Notes: generated by a model from the sequence alone, not told the origin. Shown: positions 31,201 to 46,550, numbered from the stretch's first letter. The stretch is 64,000 nt of DNA from Prostheceraeus crozeri (GCA_907163375.1 CAJQUW010001746.1:62001-126000), one strand, 5' to 3'. Program-made: numbers and translations.

Positions 31201-34200
31201 AACAAAATAAAGTTTCAACAGTTTACAAGTTGAAAAATAAAGTTTCAACAGTGTGTACGTTAGAAATAAATGAAAGTAAGAACTTGATCGTATGAGTATT
31301 CAAAGCATGTTTTGTAAATCAAATGTGTGTCGTAGTGACATGATAGAATCGCGTTAGAAATAAAGTTTCAGCCGTTTACAAGTTAAAAATAGAGTTTCAA
31401 CAGTGTGTACGTTAGAAATAAAGTTTTAGCTGTTTATATGTTAGAAATAAAATGAAGTTTCACCAGTTGGCAAGTTAAGAATAAAGTTTTATCTGTTTGT
31501 ATGTCAGAAATGAAATAAAGTTTCACCAGTGTGTACGTTAGAAATAAATGAAAGTAAGGACCTGATCGTATAAGTATTTAAAGCATGTTTTGTAAATCAA
31601 ATGTGTGTCGTACTGACATGATAGAATCGCGTTAGAAATAAAGTTTCAGCCGTTTACAAGTTAAAAATATAGTTTCAACAGTGTGTACGTTAGAAATAAA
31701 GTTTTAGCTGTTTATATGTTAGAAATAAAATGAAGTTTCACCAGTTTACAAGTTAAGAATAAAGTTTTATCTGTTTGTATGTCAGAAATGAAATAAAGTT
31801 TCACTTGTTTAAAAGTTAAAAATAAAGTTTCAATCATGTGTACGTTAGAAGCAAAGTTTCAGCCGTTTACTAGTTAAAATTAAAGTTTCAATAGTTTACA
31901 AGTTAAGAATAAAGTTTCAATAGTGTGTATGTTAAGAATAAAGTTCTATCTGTTTATATGTTAGAAATAAAACAAAGTTTCAACCATTTACAAGTTAAGA
32001 ATAAAGTTCTATCTGTTTGTATGTTAGAAATAAAATGATGTTTCATCAGTTTACAAGTTAAGAATAAAGTTTTATCTGTTTGTATGTTAGAAATAAAACA
32101 AAGTTTCAACCGTTAACAAGTTAAAATTAAAGTTTCAATAGTTTGCAAGTTAAAACTAATGTTTCAATACTGCGTATGTTAAGAATAAAGTTTTATCTGT
32201 TTGTAAGTTAGAAATAAAGTTTTAGCTGCTGGTATGTTAGAAATAGAGGTATAACAGTTTATATGCTAGAAAGAAAGGTATAACTGTTTGTGAGACAAGG
32301 TCGTAAGATTTACTAGTTTGCAAGTTAGACTCAGCGTTCTACTAGTTGTAAATGAAAAATATCGTTTCAACAGTTTACGGATTAAACTAAAGTTTCAATA
32401 GTGTGTATGATGGAAATAAAGTTTAAGCGCTTTTGTGCGTTAGAAATAAAGTTTCAGTCGTTTACAAGAAAAAATAAAGTTTCAACAGTGTGTACGTTAG
32501 AAATAAAGTTTTAGCTGTTTATATGTTAGAAACAAAATAAAGTTTCAACAGTTTACAAGTTGAAAAATAAAGTTTCAACAGTGTGTACGTTAGAAATAAA
32601 TGAAAGTAAGAACTTGATCGTATGAGTATTTAAAGCATGTTTTGTAAATCAAATGTGTGTCGTAGTGACATGATAGAATCGCGTTAGAAATAAAGTTTCA
32701 GCCGTTTACAAGTTAAAAAAGAGTTTCAACAGTGTGTACGTTAGAAATAAAGTTTTAGCTGTTTATATGTTAGAAATAAAATGAAGTTTCACCAGTTGGC
32801 AAGTTAAGAATAAAGTTTTATCTGTTTGTATGTCAGAAATGAAATAAACTTTCACCAGTGTGTACGTTAGAAATAAATGAAAGTAAGAACTTGATCGTAT
32901 GAGTATTTAAAGCATGTTTTGTAAATCAAATGTGTGTCGTAGTGACATGATAGAATCGCGTTAGAAATAAAGTTTCAGCCGTTTACAAGTTAAAAATAGA
33001 GTTTCAACAGTGTGTACGTTAGAAATAAAGTTTTAGCTGTTTATATGTTAGAAATAAAATGAAGTTTCACCAGTTGGCAAGTTAAGAATAAAGTTTTATC
33101 TGTTTGTATGTCAGTAATGAAATAAAGTTTCACTTGTTTAAAAGTTAAAAATAAAGTTTCAATAATGTGTACGTTAGAAGCAAAGTTTCAGCCGTTTACT
33201 AGTTAAAATTAAAGTTTCAATAGTTTACAAGTTAAGAATAAAGTTTCAATAGTGTGTATGTTAAGAATCAAGTTCTATCTGTTTATATGTTAGAAATAAA
33301 ACAAAGTTTCAACCGTTTACAAGTTAAGAATAAAGTTCTATCTGTTTGTATGTTAGAAATAAAATGATGTTTCATCAGTTTACAAGTTAAGAATAAAGTT
33401 TTATCTGTTTGTATGTTAGAAATAAAACAAAGTTTCAACCGTTAACAAGTTAAAATTAAAGTTTCAATAGTTTGCAAGTTAAAACTAATGTTTCAATACT
33501 GCGTATGTTAAGAATAAAGTTTTATCTGTTTGTAAGTTAGAAATAAAGTTTTAGCTGCTGGTATGTTAGAAATAGAGGTATAACAGTTTATATGCTAGAA
33601 AGAAAGGTATAACTGTTTGTAAGACAAGGTCGTAAGATTTACTAGTTTGCAAGTTAGACTCAGCGTTCTACTAGTTGTAAATGAAAAATATCGTTTCAAC
33701 AGTTTACGGATTAAAATAAAGTTTCAATAGTGTGTATGATGGAAATAAAGTTTAAGCGCTTTTGTGCGTTAGAAATAAAGTTTCAACAGTTTACAAGTTG
33801 AAAAATAAAGGTTCAACAGTGTGTACGTTAGAAATAAAGTTTTAGCTGTTTATATGTTAGAAATAAAATGAAGTTTCACCAGTTGGCAAGTTAAGAATAA
33901 AGTTTTATCTGTTTGTACGTTAGCAATAAATGAAAGTAAGAACTTGATCGTATGAGTATTCAAAGCATGTTTTGTAAATCAAATGTGTGTCGTAGTGACA
34001 TGATAGAATCGCGTTAGAAATAAAGTTTCAGCCGTTTACAAGTTAAAAATAGAGTTTCAACAGTGTGTGTACGTTAGAAATAAAGTTTTAGCTGTTTATA
34101 TGTTAGAAATAAAATGAAGTTTCACCAGTTTACAAGTTAAGAATAAAGTTCTATCTGTTTGTATGTTAGAAATAAAATGAAGTTTCACTTGTTTAAAAGT

Positions 34201-37200
34201 TAAAAATAAAGTTTCAATAATGTGTACGTTAGAAGCAAAGTTTCAGCCGTTTACTAGTTAAAACTAAAGTTTCAATAGTTTTCTAATGTTTTAATACTGC
34301 GTATGTTAAGAATAAAGTTTTATCTGTTTGTAAGTTAGAAATAAAGTTTTAACTGCTGGTATGTTAGAAATAGAGGTATAACAGTTTATATGCTAGAAAG
34401 AAAGGTATAACTGTTTGTGAGACAAGATCGTAAGATTTACTAGTTTGCAAGTTAGACTCAGCGTTCTACTAGTTGTAAATGAAAAATATCGTTTCAACAG
34501 TTTACAGATTAAAATAAAGTTTCAATAGTGTGTATGATGGAAATAAAGTTTAAGCGCTTTGTGCGTTAGAAATAAAGTTTCAGTCGTTTACAAGATAAAA
34601 ATAAAGTTTCAACAGTGTGTACGTTAGAAATAAAGTTTTAGCTGTTTATATGTTAGAAACAAAATAAAGTTTCAACAGTTTACAAGTTGAAAAATAAAGT
34701 TTCAACAGTGTGTACGTTAGAAATAAATGAAAGTAAGAACTTGATCGTATGAGTATTCAAAGCATGTTTTGTAAATCAAATGTGTGTCGTAGTGACATGA
34801 TAGAATCGCGTTAGAAATAAAGTTTCAGCCGTTTACAAGTTAAAAATAGAGTTTCAACAGTGTGTACGTTAGAAATAAAGTTTTAGCTGTTTATATGTTA
34901 GAAATAAAATGAAGTTTCACCAGTTGGCAAGTTAAGAATAAAGTTTTATCTGTTTGTATGTCAGAAATGAAATAAAGTTTCACCAGTGTGTACGTTAGAA
35001 ATAAATGAAAGTAAGGACCTGATCGTATAAGTATTTAAAGCATGTTTTGTAAATCAAATGTGTGTCGTACTGACATGATAGAATCGCGTTAGAAATAAAG
35101 TTTCAGCCGTTTACAAGTTAAAAATAGAGTTTCAACAGTGTGTACGTTAGAAATAAAGTTTTAGCTGTTTATATGTTAGAAATGAAATGAAGTTTCACCA
35201 GTTGGCAAGTTAAGAATAAAGTTTTATCTGTTTGTATGTCAGAAATGAAATAAAGTTTCACTTGTTTAAAAGTTAAAAATAAAGTTTCAATAATGTGTAC
35301 GTTAGAAGCAAAGTTTCAGGCGTTTACTAGTTAAAATTAAAGTTTCAATAGTTTACAAGTTAAGAATAAAGTTTCAATAGTGTGTATGTTAAGAATAAAG
35401 TTCTATCTGTTTATATGTTAGAAATAAAACAAAGTTTCAACCATTTACAAGTTAAGAATAAAGTTCTATCTGTTTGTATGTTAGAAATAAAATGATGTTT
35501 CATCAGTTTACAAGTTAAGAATAAAGTTTTATCTGTTTGTATGTTAGAAATAAAACAAAGTTTCAACCGTTAACAAGTTAAAATTAAAGTTTCAATAGTT
35601 TGCAAGTTAAAACTAATGTTTCAATACTGCGTATGTTAAGAATAAATTTTTATCTGTTTGTAAGTTAGAAATAAAGTTTTAGCTGCTGGTATGTTAGAAA
35701 TAGAGGTATAACAGTTTATATGCTAGAAAGAAAGGTATAACTGTTTGTGAGACAAGGTCGTAAGATTTACTAGTTTGCAAGTTAGACTCAGCGTTCTACT
35801 AGTTGTAAATGAAAAATATCGTTTCAACAGTTTACGGATTAAACTAAAGTTTCAATAGTGTGTATGATGGAAATAAAGTTTAAGCGCTTTTGTGCGTTAG
35901 AAATAAAGTTTCAGTCGTTTACAAGAAAAAAATAAAGTTTCAACAGTGTGTACGTTAGAAATAAAGTTTTAGCTGTTTATATGTTAGAAACAAAATAAAG
36001 TTTCAACAGTTTACAAGTTGAAAAATAAAGTTTCAACAGTGTGTACGTTAGAAATAAATGAAAGTAAGAACTTGATCGTATGAGTATTTAAAGCATTTTT
36101 TGTAAATCAAATGTGTGTCGTAGTGACATGATAGAATCGCGTTAGAAATAAAGTTTCAGCCGTTTACAAGTTAAAAAAGAGTTTCAACAGTGTGTACGTT
36201 AGAAATAAAGTTTTAGCTGTTTATATGTTAGAAATAAAATGAAGTTTCACCAGTTGGCAAGTTAAGAATAAAGTTTTATCTGTTTGTATGTCAGAAATGA
36301 AATAAACTTTCACCAGTGTGTACGTTAGAAATAAATGAAAGTAAGAACTTGATCGTATGAGTATTTAAAGCATGTTTTGTAAATCAAATGTGTGTCGTAG
36401 TGACATGATAGAATCGCGTTAGAAATAAAGTTTCAGCCGTTTACAAGTTAAAAATAGAGTTTCAACAGTGTGTACGTTAGAAATAAAGTTTTAGCTGTTT
36501 ATATGTTAGAAATAAAATGAAGTTTCACCAGTTGGCAAGTTAAGAATAAAGTTTTATCTGTTTGTATGTCAGTAATGAAATAAAGTTTCACTTGTTTAAA
36601 AGTTAAAAATAAAGTTTCAATAATGTGTACGTTAGAAGCAAAGTTTCAGCCGTTTACTAGTTAAAATTAAAGTTTCAATAGTTTACAAGTTAAGAATAAA
36701 GTTTCAATAGTGTGTATGTTAAGAATAAAGTTCTATCTGTTTATATGTTAGAAATAAACCAAAGTTTTAACCGTTTACAAGTTAAGAATAAAGTTCTATC
36801 TGTTTGTATGTTAGAAATAAAATGATGTTTCATCAGTTTACAAGTTAAGAATAAAGTTTTATCTGTTTGTATGTTAGAAATAAAACAAAGTTTCAACCGT
36901 TAACAAGTTAAAATTAAAGTTTCAATATTTTGCAAGTTAAAACTAATGTTTCAATACTGCGTTTGTTAAGAATAAAGTTTTATCTGTTTGTAAGTTAGAA
37001 ATAAAGTTTTAACTGCTGGTATGTTAGAAATAGAGGTATAACAGTTTATATGCTAGAAAGAAAGGTATAACTGTTTGTAAGACAAGGTCGTAAGATTTAC
37101 TAGTTTGCAAGTTAGACTCAGCGTTCTACTAGTTGTAAATGAAAAATATCGTTTCAACAGTTTACGGATTAAAATAAAGTTTCAATAGTGTGTATGATGG

Positions 37201-40200
37201 AAATAAAGTTTAAGCGCTTTTGTGCGTTAGAAATAAAGTTTCAACAGTTTACAAGTTGAAAGATAAAGGTTCAACAGTGTGTACGTAAGAAATAAAGTTT
37301 TAGCTGTTTATATGTTAGAAATAAAATGAAGTTTCACCAGTTGGCAAGTTAAGAATAAAGTTTTATCTGTTTGTACGTTAGAAATAAATGAAAGTAAGAA
37401 CTTGATCGTATGAGTATTCAAAGCATGTTTTGTAAATCAAATGTGTGTCGTAGTGACATGATAGAATCGCGTTAGAAATAAAGTTTCAGCCGTTTACAAG
37501 TTAAAAATAGAGTTTCAACAGTGTGTGTACGTTAGAAATAAAGTTTTAGCTGTTTATATGTTAGAAATAAAATGAAGTTTCACCAGTTTACAAGTTAAGA
37601 ATAAAGTTCTATCTGTTTGTATGTTAGAAATAAAATGAAGTTTCACTTGTTTAAAAGTTAAAAATAAAGTTTCAATAATGTGTACGTTAGAAGCAAAGTT
37701 TCAGCCGTTTACTAGTTAAAATTAAAGTTTCAATAGTTTTCTAATGTTTAAATACTGCGTATGTTAAGAATAAAGTTTTATCTGTTTGTAAGTTAGAAAT
37801 AAAGTTTTAACTGCTGGTATGTTAGAAATAGAAGTATAACAGTTTATATGCTAGAAAGAAAGGTATAACTGTCTGTGAGACAAGATCGTAAGATTTACTA
37901 GTTTGCAAGTTAGACTCAGCGTTCTACTAGTTGTAAATGAAAAATATCGTTTCAACAGTTTACAGATTAAAATAAAGTTTCAATAGTGTGTATGATGGAA
38001 ATAAAGTTTAAGCGCTTTGTGCGTTAGAAATAAAGTTTCAGTTGTTTACAAGATAAAAATAAAGTTTCAACAGTGTGTACGTTAGAAATAAAGTTTTAGC
38101 TGTTTATATGTTAGAAACAAAATAAAGTTTCAACAGTTAACAAGTTGAAAAATAAAGTTTCAACAGTGTGTACGTTAGAAATAAATGAAAGTAAGAACTT
38201 GATCGTATGAGTATTCAAAGCATGTTTTGTAAATCAAATGTGTGTCGTAGTGACATGATAGAATCGCGTTAGAAATAAAGTTTCAGCCGTTTACAAGTTA
38301 AAAAAGAGTTTCAACAGTGTGTACGTTAGAAATAAAGTTTTAGCTGTTTATATGTTAGAAATAAAATGAAGTTTCACCAGTTGGCAAGTTAAGAATAAAG
38401 TTTTATCTGTTTGTATGTCAGAAATGAAATAAAGTTTCACCAGTGTGTACGTTAGAAATAAATGAAAGTAAGAACTTGATCGTATAACTATTTAAAGCAT
38501 GTTTTATAAATCAAATGTGTGTCGTAGTGACATGATAGAATCGCGTTAGAAATAAAGTTTCAGCCGTTTACAAGTTAAAAATAGAGTTTCAACAGTGTGT
38601 ACGTTAGAAATAAAGTTTTAGCTGTTTATATGTTAGAAATGAAATGAAGTTTCACCAGTTGTCAAGTTAAGAATAAAGTTTTATCTGTTTGTATGTCAGA
38701 AATGAAATAAAGTTTCACCAGTGTGTACGTTAGAAATAAATGAAAGTAAGAACTTGATCGTATGAGTATTTAAAGCATGTTTTGTAAATCAAATGTGTGT
38801 CGTGGTGACATGATAGAATCGCGTTAGAAATAAAGTTTCAGCCGTTTACAAGTTAAAAATAGAGTTTCAACAGTGTGTACGTTAGAAATAAAGTTTTAGC
38901 TGTTTATATGTTAGAAATAAAATGAAGTTTCACCAGTTGGCAAGTTAAGAATAAAGTTTTATCTGTTTGTATGTCAGAAATGAAACAAAGTTTCACTTGT
39001 TTAAAAGTTAAAAATAAAGTTTCAATAATGTGTACGTTAGAAGCAAAGTTTCAGCCGTTTACTAGTTAAAATTAAAGTTTCAATACTTTACAAGTTAAGA
39101 ATAAAGTTTCAATAGTGTGTATGTTAAGAATGAAGTTTTATCTGTTTGTAAGTTAGAAATAAAGTTTTAACTGCTGGTATGTTAGAAATAGAGGTATAAC
39201 AGTTTATATGCTAGAAAGAAAGGTATAACTGTTTGTAAGACAAGGTCGTAAGATTTACTGGTTTGCAAGTTAGACTCAGCGTTCTACTAGTTGTAAATGA
39301 AAAATATCGTTTCAACAGTTTACAGATTAAAATAAAGTTTCAATAGTGTGTATGATGGAAATAAAGTTTAAGCGCTTTTGTGCGTTAGAAATAAAGTTTC
39401 AACAGTTTACAAGTTGAAAAATAAAGTTTCAACAGTGTGTACGTTAGAAATAAAGTTTTAGCTGTTTATATGTTAGAAATAAAATGAAGTTTCACCAGTT
39501 GGCAAGTTAAGAATAAAGTTTTATCTGTTTGTACGTTAGAAATAAATGAAAGTAAGAACTTGATCGTATGAGTATTCAAAGCATGTTTTGTAAATCAAAT
39601 GTGTGTCGTAGTGACATGATAGAATCGCGTTAGAAATAAAGTTTCAGCCGTTTACAAGTTAAAAATAGAGTTTCAACAGTGTGTGTTCGTTAGAAATAAA
39701 GTTTTAGCTGTTTATATGTTAGAAATAAAATGAAGTTTCACCAGTTTACAAGTTAAGAATAAAGTTCTATCTGTTTGTATGTTAGAAATAAAATGAAGTT
39801 TCACTTGTTTAAAAGTTAAAAATAAAGTTTCAATAATGTGTACGTTAGAAGCAAAGTTTCAGCCGTTTACTAGTTAAAATTAAAGTTTCAATAGTTTTCT
39901 AATGTTTTAATACTGCGTATGTTAAGAATAAAGTTTTATCTGTTTGTAAGTTAGAAATAAAGTTTTAACTGCTGGTATGTTAGAAATAGAAGTATAACAG
40001 TTTATATGCTAGAAAGAAAGGTATAACTGTCTGTGAGACAAGATCGTAAGATTTACTAGTTTGCAAGTTAGACTCAGCGTTCTACTAGTTGTAAATGAAA
40101 AATATCGTTTCAACAGTTTACAGATTAAAATAAAGTTTCAATAGTGTGTATGATGGAAATAAAGTTTAAGCGCTTTGTGCGTTAGAAATAAAGTTTCAGT

Positions 40201-43200
40201 TGTTTACAAGATAAAAATAAAGTTTCAACAGTGTGTACGTTAGAAATAAAGTTTTAGCTGTTTATATGTTAGAAACAAAATAAAGTTTCAACAGTTTACA
40301 AGTTGAAAAATAAAGTTTCAACAGTGTGTACGTTAGAAATAAATGAAAGTAAGAACTTGATCGTATGAGTATTCAAAGCATGTTTTGTAAATCAAATGTG
40401 TGTCGTAGTGACATGATAGAATCGCGTTAGAAATAAAGTTTCAGCCGTTTACAAGTTAAAAATAGAGTTTCAACAGTGTGTACGTTAGAAATAAAGTTTT
40501 AGCTGTTTATATGTTAGAAATAAAATGAAGTTTCACCAGTTGGCAAGTTAAGAATAAAGTTTTATCTGTTTGTATGTCAGAAATAAAATGAAGTTTCACC
40601 AGTGTGTACGTTAGAAATAAATGAAAGTAAGAACTTGATCGTATAACTATTTAAAGCATGTTTTATAAATCAAATGTGTGTCGTAGTGACATGATAGAAT
40701 CGCGTTAGAAATAAAGTTTCAGCCGTTTACAAGTTAAAAATAGAGTTTCAACAGTGTGTACGTTAGAAATAAAGTTTTAGCTGTTTATATGTTAGAAATG
40801 AAATGAAGTTTCACCAGTTGTCAAGTTAAGAATAAAGTTTTATCTGTTTGTATGTCAGAAATGAAATAAAGTTTCACCAGTGTGTACGTTAGAAATAAAT
40901 GAAAGTAAGAACTTGATCGTATGAGTATTTAAAGCATGTTTTGTAAATCAAATGTGTGTCGTGGTGACATGATAGAATCGCGTTAGAAATAAAGTTTCAG
41001 CCGTTTACAAGTTAAAAATAGAGTTTCAACAGTGTGTACGTTAGAAATAAAGTTTTAGCTGTTTATATGTTAGAAATAAAATGAAGTTTCACCAGTTGGC
41101 AAGTTAAGAATAAAGTTTTATCTGTTTGTATGTCAGAAATGAAACAAAGTTTCACTTGTTTAAAAGTTAAAAATAAAGTTTCAATAATGTGTACGTTAGA
41201 AGCAAAGTTTCAGCCGTTTACTAGTTAAAATTAAAGTTTCAATAGTTTTCTAATGTTTCAATACTGCGTATGTTAAGAATAAAGTTTTATCTGTTTGTAA
41301 GTTAGAAATGAAGTTTTAACTGCTGGTATGTTAGAAATAGAGGTATAACAGTTTATATGCTAGAAAGAAAGGTATAACTGTTTGTGAGACAAGGTCGTAA
41401 GATTTACTGGTTTGCAAGTCAGACTCAGCGTTCTACTAGTTGTAAATGAAAAATATCGTTTCAACAGTTTACAGATTAAAATAAAGTTTCAATAGTGTGT
41501 ATGATGGAAATAAAGTTTAAGCGCTTTTGTGCGTTAGAAATAAAGTTTCAACAGTTTACAAGTTGAAAAATAAAGTTTCAACAGTGTGTACGTTAGAAAT
41601 AAAGTTTTAGCTGTTTATATGTTAGAAATAAAATGAAGTTTCACCAGTTGGCAAGTTAAGAATAAAGTTTTATCTGTTTGTACGTTAGAAATAAATGAAA
41701 GTAAGAACTTGATCGTATGAGTATTCAAAGCATGTTTTGTAAATCAAATGTGTGTCGTAGTGACATGATAGAATCGCGTTAGAAATAAAGTTTCAGCCGT
41801 TTACAAGTTAAAAATAGAGTTTCAACAGTGTGTGTTCGTTAGAAATAAAGTTTTAGCTGTTTATATGTTAGAAATAAAATGAAGTTTCACCAGTTTACAA
41901 GTTAAGAATAAAGTTCTATCTGTTTGTATGTTAGAAATAAAATGAAGTTTCACTTGTTTAAAAGTTAAAAATAAAGTTTCAATAATGTGTACGTTAGAAG
42001 CAAAGTTTCAGCCGTTTACTAGTTAAAATTAAAGTTTCAATAGTTTTCTAATGTTTTAATACTGCGTATGTTAAGAATAAAGTTTTATCTGTTTGTAAGT
42101 TAGAAATAAAGTTTTAACTGCTGGTATGTTAGAAATAGAAGTATAACAGTTTATATGCTAGAAAGAAAGGTATAACTGTTTGTGAGACAAGATCGTAAGA
42201 TTTACTAGTTTGCAAGTTAGACTCAGCGTTCTACTAGTTGTAAATGAAAAATATCGTTTCAACAGTTTACAGATTAAAATAAAGTTTCAATAGTGTGTAT
42301 GATGGAAATAAAGTTTAAGCGCTTTGTGCGTTAGAAATAAAGTTTCAGTTGTTTACAAGATAAAAATAAAGTTTCAACAGTGTGTACGTTAGAAATAAAG
42401 TTTTAGCTGTTTATATGTTAGAAACAAAATAAAGTTTCAACAGTTTACAAGTTGAAAAATAAAGTTTCAACAGTGTGTACGTTAGAAATAAATGAAAGTA
42501 AGAACTTGATCGTATGAGTATTCAAAGCATGTTTTGTAAATCAAATGTGTGTCGTAGTGACATGATAGAATCGCGTTAGAAATAAAGTTTCAGCCGTTTA
42601 CAAGTTAAAAATAGAGTTTCAACAGTGTGTACGTTAGAAATAAAGTTTTAGCTGTTTATATGTTAGAAATAAAATGAAGTTTCACCAGTTGGCAAGTTAA
42701 GAATAAAGTTTTATCTGTTTGTATGTCATGTGTACGTTAGAAATAAATGAAAGTAAGAACTTGATCGTATGAGTATTTAAAGCATGTTTTGTAAATCAAA
42801 TGTGTGTCGTGGTGACATGATAGAATCGCGTTAGAAATAAAGTTTCAGCCGTTTACAAGTTAAAAATAGAGTTTCAACAGTGTGTGTTCGTTAGAAATAA
42901 AGTTTTAGCTGTTTATATGTTAGAAATAAAATGAAGTTTCACCAGTTTACAAGTTAAGAATAAAGTTTTATCAGCTTGTATGTTAGAAATAAAATGAAGT
43001 TTCACTTGTTTAAAAGTTAAAAATAAAGTTTCAATAATGTGTACGTTAGAAGCAAAGTTTCAGCCGTTTACTAGTTAAAATTAAAGTTTCAATAGTTTTC
43101 TAATGTTTTAATACTGCGTATGTTAAGAATAAAGTTTTATCTGTTTGTAAGTTAGAAATGAAGTTTTAACTGCTGGTATGTTAGAAATAGAAGTATAACA

Positions 43201-46200
43201 GTTTATATGCTAGAAAGAAAGGTATAACTGTTTGTGAGACAAGATCGTAAGATTTACTAGTTTGCAAGTCAGACTCAGCGTTCTACTAGTTGTAAATGAA
43301 AAATATCGTTTCAACAGTTTACAGATTAAAATAAAGTTTCAATAGTGTGTATGATGGAAATAAAGTTTAAGCGCTTTTGTGCGTTAGAAATAAAGTTTCA
43401 ACAGTTTACAAGTTGAAAAATAAAGTTTCAACAGTGTGTACGTTAGAAATAAAGTTTTAGCTGTTTATATGTTAGAAACAAAATAAAGTTTCAACAGTTT
43501 ACAAGTTGAAAAATAAAGTTTCAACAGTGTGTACGTTAGAAATAAATGAAAGTAAGAACTTGATCGTATGAGTATTCAAAGCATGTTTTGTAAATCAAAT
43601 GTGTGTCGTAGTGACATGATAGAATCGCGTTAGAAATAAAGTTTCAGCCGTTTACAAGTTAAAAATAGAGTTTCAACAGTGTGTACGTTAGAAATAAAGT
43701 TTTAGCTGTTTATATGTTAGAAATAAAATGAAGTTTCACCAGTTGGCAAGTTAAGAATAAAGTTTTATCTGTTTGTATGTCAGAAATGAAATAAAGTTTC
43801 ACCAGTGTGTACGTTAGAAATAAATGAAAGTAAGGACCTGATCGTATAAGTATTTAAAGCATGTTTTGTAAATCAAATGTGTGTCGTACTGACATGATAG
43901 AATCGCGTTAGAAATAAAGTTTCAGCCGTTTACAAGTTAAAAATAGAGTTTCAACAGTGTGTACGTTAGAAATACAGTTTTAGCTGTTTATATGTTAGAA
44001 ATGAAATGAAGTTTCACCAGTTGGCAAGTTAAGAATAAAGTTTTATCTGTTTGTATGTCAGAAATGAAATAAAGTTTCACCAGTGTGTACGTTAGAAATA
44101 AATGAAAGTAAGAACTTGATCGTATAACTATTTAAAGCATGTTTTATAAATCAAATGTGTGTCGTAGTGACATGATAGAATCGCGTTAGAAATAAAGTTT
44201 CAGCCGTTTACAAGTTAAAAATAGAGTTTCAACAGTGTGTACGTTAGAAATAAAGTTTTAGCTGTTTATATGTTAGAAATGAAATGAAGTTTCACCAGTT
44301 GGCAAGTTAAGAATAAAGTTTTATCTGTTTGTATGTCAGAAATGAAATAAAGTTTCACCAGTGTGTACGTTAGAAATAAATGAAAGTAAGAACTTGATCG
44401 TATGAGTATTTAAAGCATGTTTTGTAAATCAAATGTGTGTCGTAGTGACATGATAGAATCGCGTTAGAAATAAAGTTTCAGCCGTTTACAAGTTAAAAAT
44501 AGAGTTTCAACAGTGTGTACGTTAGAAATAAAGTTTTAGCTGTTTATATGTTAGAAATAGAATGAAGTTTCACCAGTTGGCAAGTTAAGAATAAAGTTTT
44601 ATCTGTTTGTATGTCAGAAATGAAACAAAGTTTCACTTGTTTAAAAGTTAAAAATAAAGTTTCAATAATGTGTACGTTAGAAGCAAAGTTTCAGCCGTTT
44701 ACTAGTTAAAATTAAAGTTTCAATACTTTACAAGTTAAGAATAAAGTTTCAATAGTGTGTATGTTAAGAATGAAGTTTTATCTGTTTGTAAGTTAGAAAT
44801 AAAGTTTTAACTGCTGGTATGTTAGAAATAGAGGTATAACAGTTTATATGCTAGAAAGAAAGGTATAACTGTTTGTGAGACAAGGTCGTAAGATTTACTG
44901 GTTTGCAAGTTAGACTCAGCGTTCTACTAATTGTAAATGAAAAATATCGTTTCAACAGTTTACAGATTAAAATAAAGTTTCAATAGTGTGTATGATGGAA
45001 ATAAAGTTTAAGCGCTTTGTGCGTTAGAAATAAAGTTTCAGTCGTTTAGAAGATAAAAATAAAGTTTCAACAGTGTGTACGTTAGAAATAAAGTTTTAGC
45101 TGTTTATATGTTAGAAACAAAATAAAGTTTCAACAGTTTACAAGTTGAAAAATAAAGTTTCAACAGTGTGTACGTTAGAAATAAATGAAAGTAAGAACTT
45201 GATCGTATGAGTATTCAAAGCATGTTTTGTAAATCAAATGTGTGTCGTAGTGACATGATAGAATCGCGTTAGAAATAAAGTTTCAGCCGTTTACAAGTTA
45301 AAAAAGAGTTTCAACAGTGTGTACGTTAGAAATAAAGTTTTAGCTGTTTATATGTTAGAAATAAAATGAAGTTTCACCAGTTGGCAAGTTAAGAATAAAG
45401 TTCTATCTGTTTGTATGTCAGAAATGAAATAGAGTTTCACCAGTGTGTACGTTAGAAATAAATGAAAGTAAGAACTTGATCGTATGAGTATTTAAAGCAT
45501 GTTTTGTAAATCAAATGTGTGTCGTAGTGACATGATAGAATCGCGTTAGAAATAAAGTTTCAGCCGTTTACAAGTTAAAAATAGAGTTTCAACAGTGTGT
45601 ACGTTAGAAATAAAGTTTTAGCTGTTTATATGTTAGAAATAAAATGAAGTTTCACTAGTTGGCAAGTTAAGAATAAAGTTTTATCTGTTTGTATGTCAGA
45701 AATGAAATAAAGTTTCACTTGTTTAAAAGTTAAAAATAAAGTTTCAATAATGTGTACGTTAGAAGCAAAGTTTCAGCCGTTTACAAGTTAAAATTAAAGT
45801 TTCAATAGTTTACAAGTTAAGAATAAAGTTTCAATAGTGTGTATGTTAAGAATAAAGTTCTATCTGTTTATATGTTAGAAATAGAATGAAGTTTCACCAG
45901 TTTACAAGTTAAGAATAAAGTTTTATCTGTTTGTATGTTAGAAATAAAACAAAGTTTCAACCGTTAACAAGTTAAAATTAAAGTTTCAATAGTTTGCAAG
46001 TTAAAACTAATGTTTCAATACTGCGTATGTTAAGAATAAAGTTTTATCTGTTTGTAAGTTAGAAATGAAGTTTTAACTGCTGGTATGTTAGAAATAGAGG
46101 TATAACAGTTTATATGCTAGAAAGAAAGGTATAACTGTTTGTGAGACAAGGTCGTAAGATTTACTAGTTTGCAAGTTAGACTCAGCGTTCTACTAGTTGT

Positions 46201-46530
46201 AAATGAAAAATATCGTTTCAACAGTTTACAGATTAAAATAAAGTTTCAATAGTGTGTATGATGGAAATAAAGATTAAGCGCTTTCGTGCGTTAGAAATAA
46301 AGTTTCAGCCGTTTACAAGATAAAAATAAAGTTTCAACAGTGTGTACGTTAGAAATAAAGTTTTAGCTGTTTATATGTTAGAAACAAAATAAAGTTTCAA
46401 CAGTTTACAAGTTGAAAAATAAAGTTTCAACAGTGTGTACGTTAGAAATAAATGAAAGTAAGAACTTGATCGTATGAGTATTCAAAGCATGTTTTGTAAA
46501 TCAAATGTGTGTCGTACTGACATGATAGAA
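25215..46530 (+). repeat. Giant AT-rich minisatellite array of element C, forward orientation
   Basis: Built from monomers of about 29 bp of the type AAAGTTTCAACAGTTTACAAG plus TTAGAAAT, in several variant classes (CTGTTTGTATGTTAGAAAT, AGTGTGTACGTTAGAAAT, CCAGTTGGCAAGTTAAGAAT). Most monomers contain AATAAA. Variants form higher-order units. A marker GACTCAGCGTTCTACTAGTTG recurs 17 times between 27.2 and 46.2 kb at spacings of about 0.8, 1.05, 1.35 and 1.6 kb, and larger blocks of about 3.5 kb repeat (about 31-34.4 against 34.4-37.9 kb). A second marker, GATCGTATGAGTATT...GTGACATGATAGAATCGCG, is spaced among them. No genes are seen. Confidence 0.95.
26080..26400. repeat. Non-array segment inside the left part of the array
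   Basis: About 320 bp of mostly unique sequence (TGATGCAACGATGAACAATT, CCAGGAGTGTATCATCTC) interrupts the monomers. Its inverted copy at about 47560-47900 anchors the arm correspondence inside the array. No ORF is seen. Confidence 0.8.
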
Positions 46531-46550
46531 TGAAGCTGGACAAACGCGTT
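46531..46550. other. Array inversion point
   Basis: Forward monomers end after CATGATAGAA (46530), a string that elsewhere continues TCGCGTTAG. A linker, TGAAGCTGGACAAACGCG, follows, and then monomers run in the opposite orientation. This is the symmetry break of the fold-back structure, though not its midpoint. Confidence 0.85.
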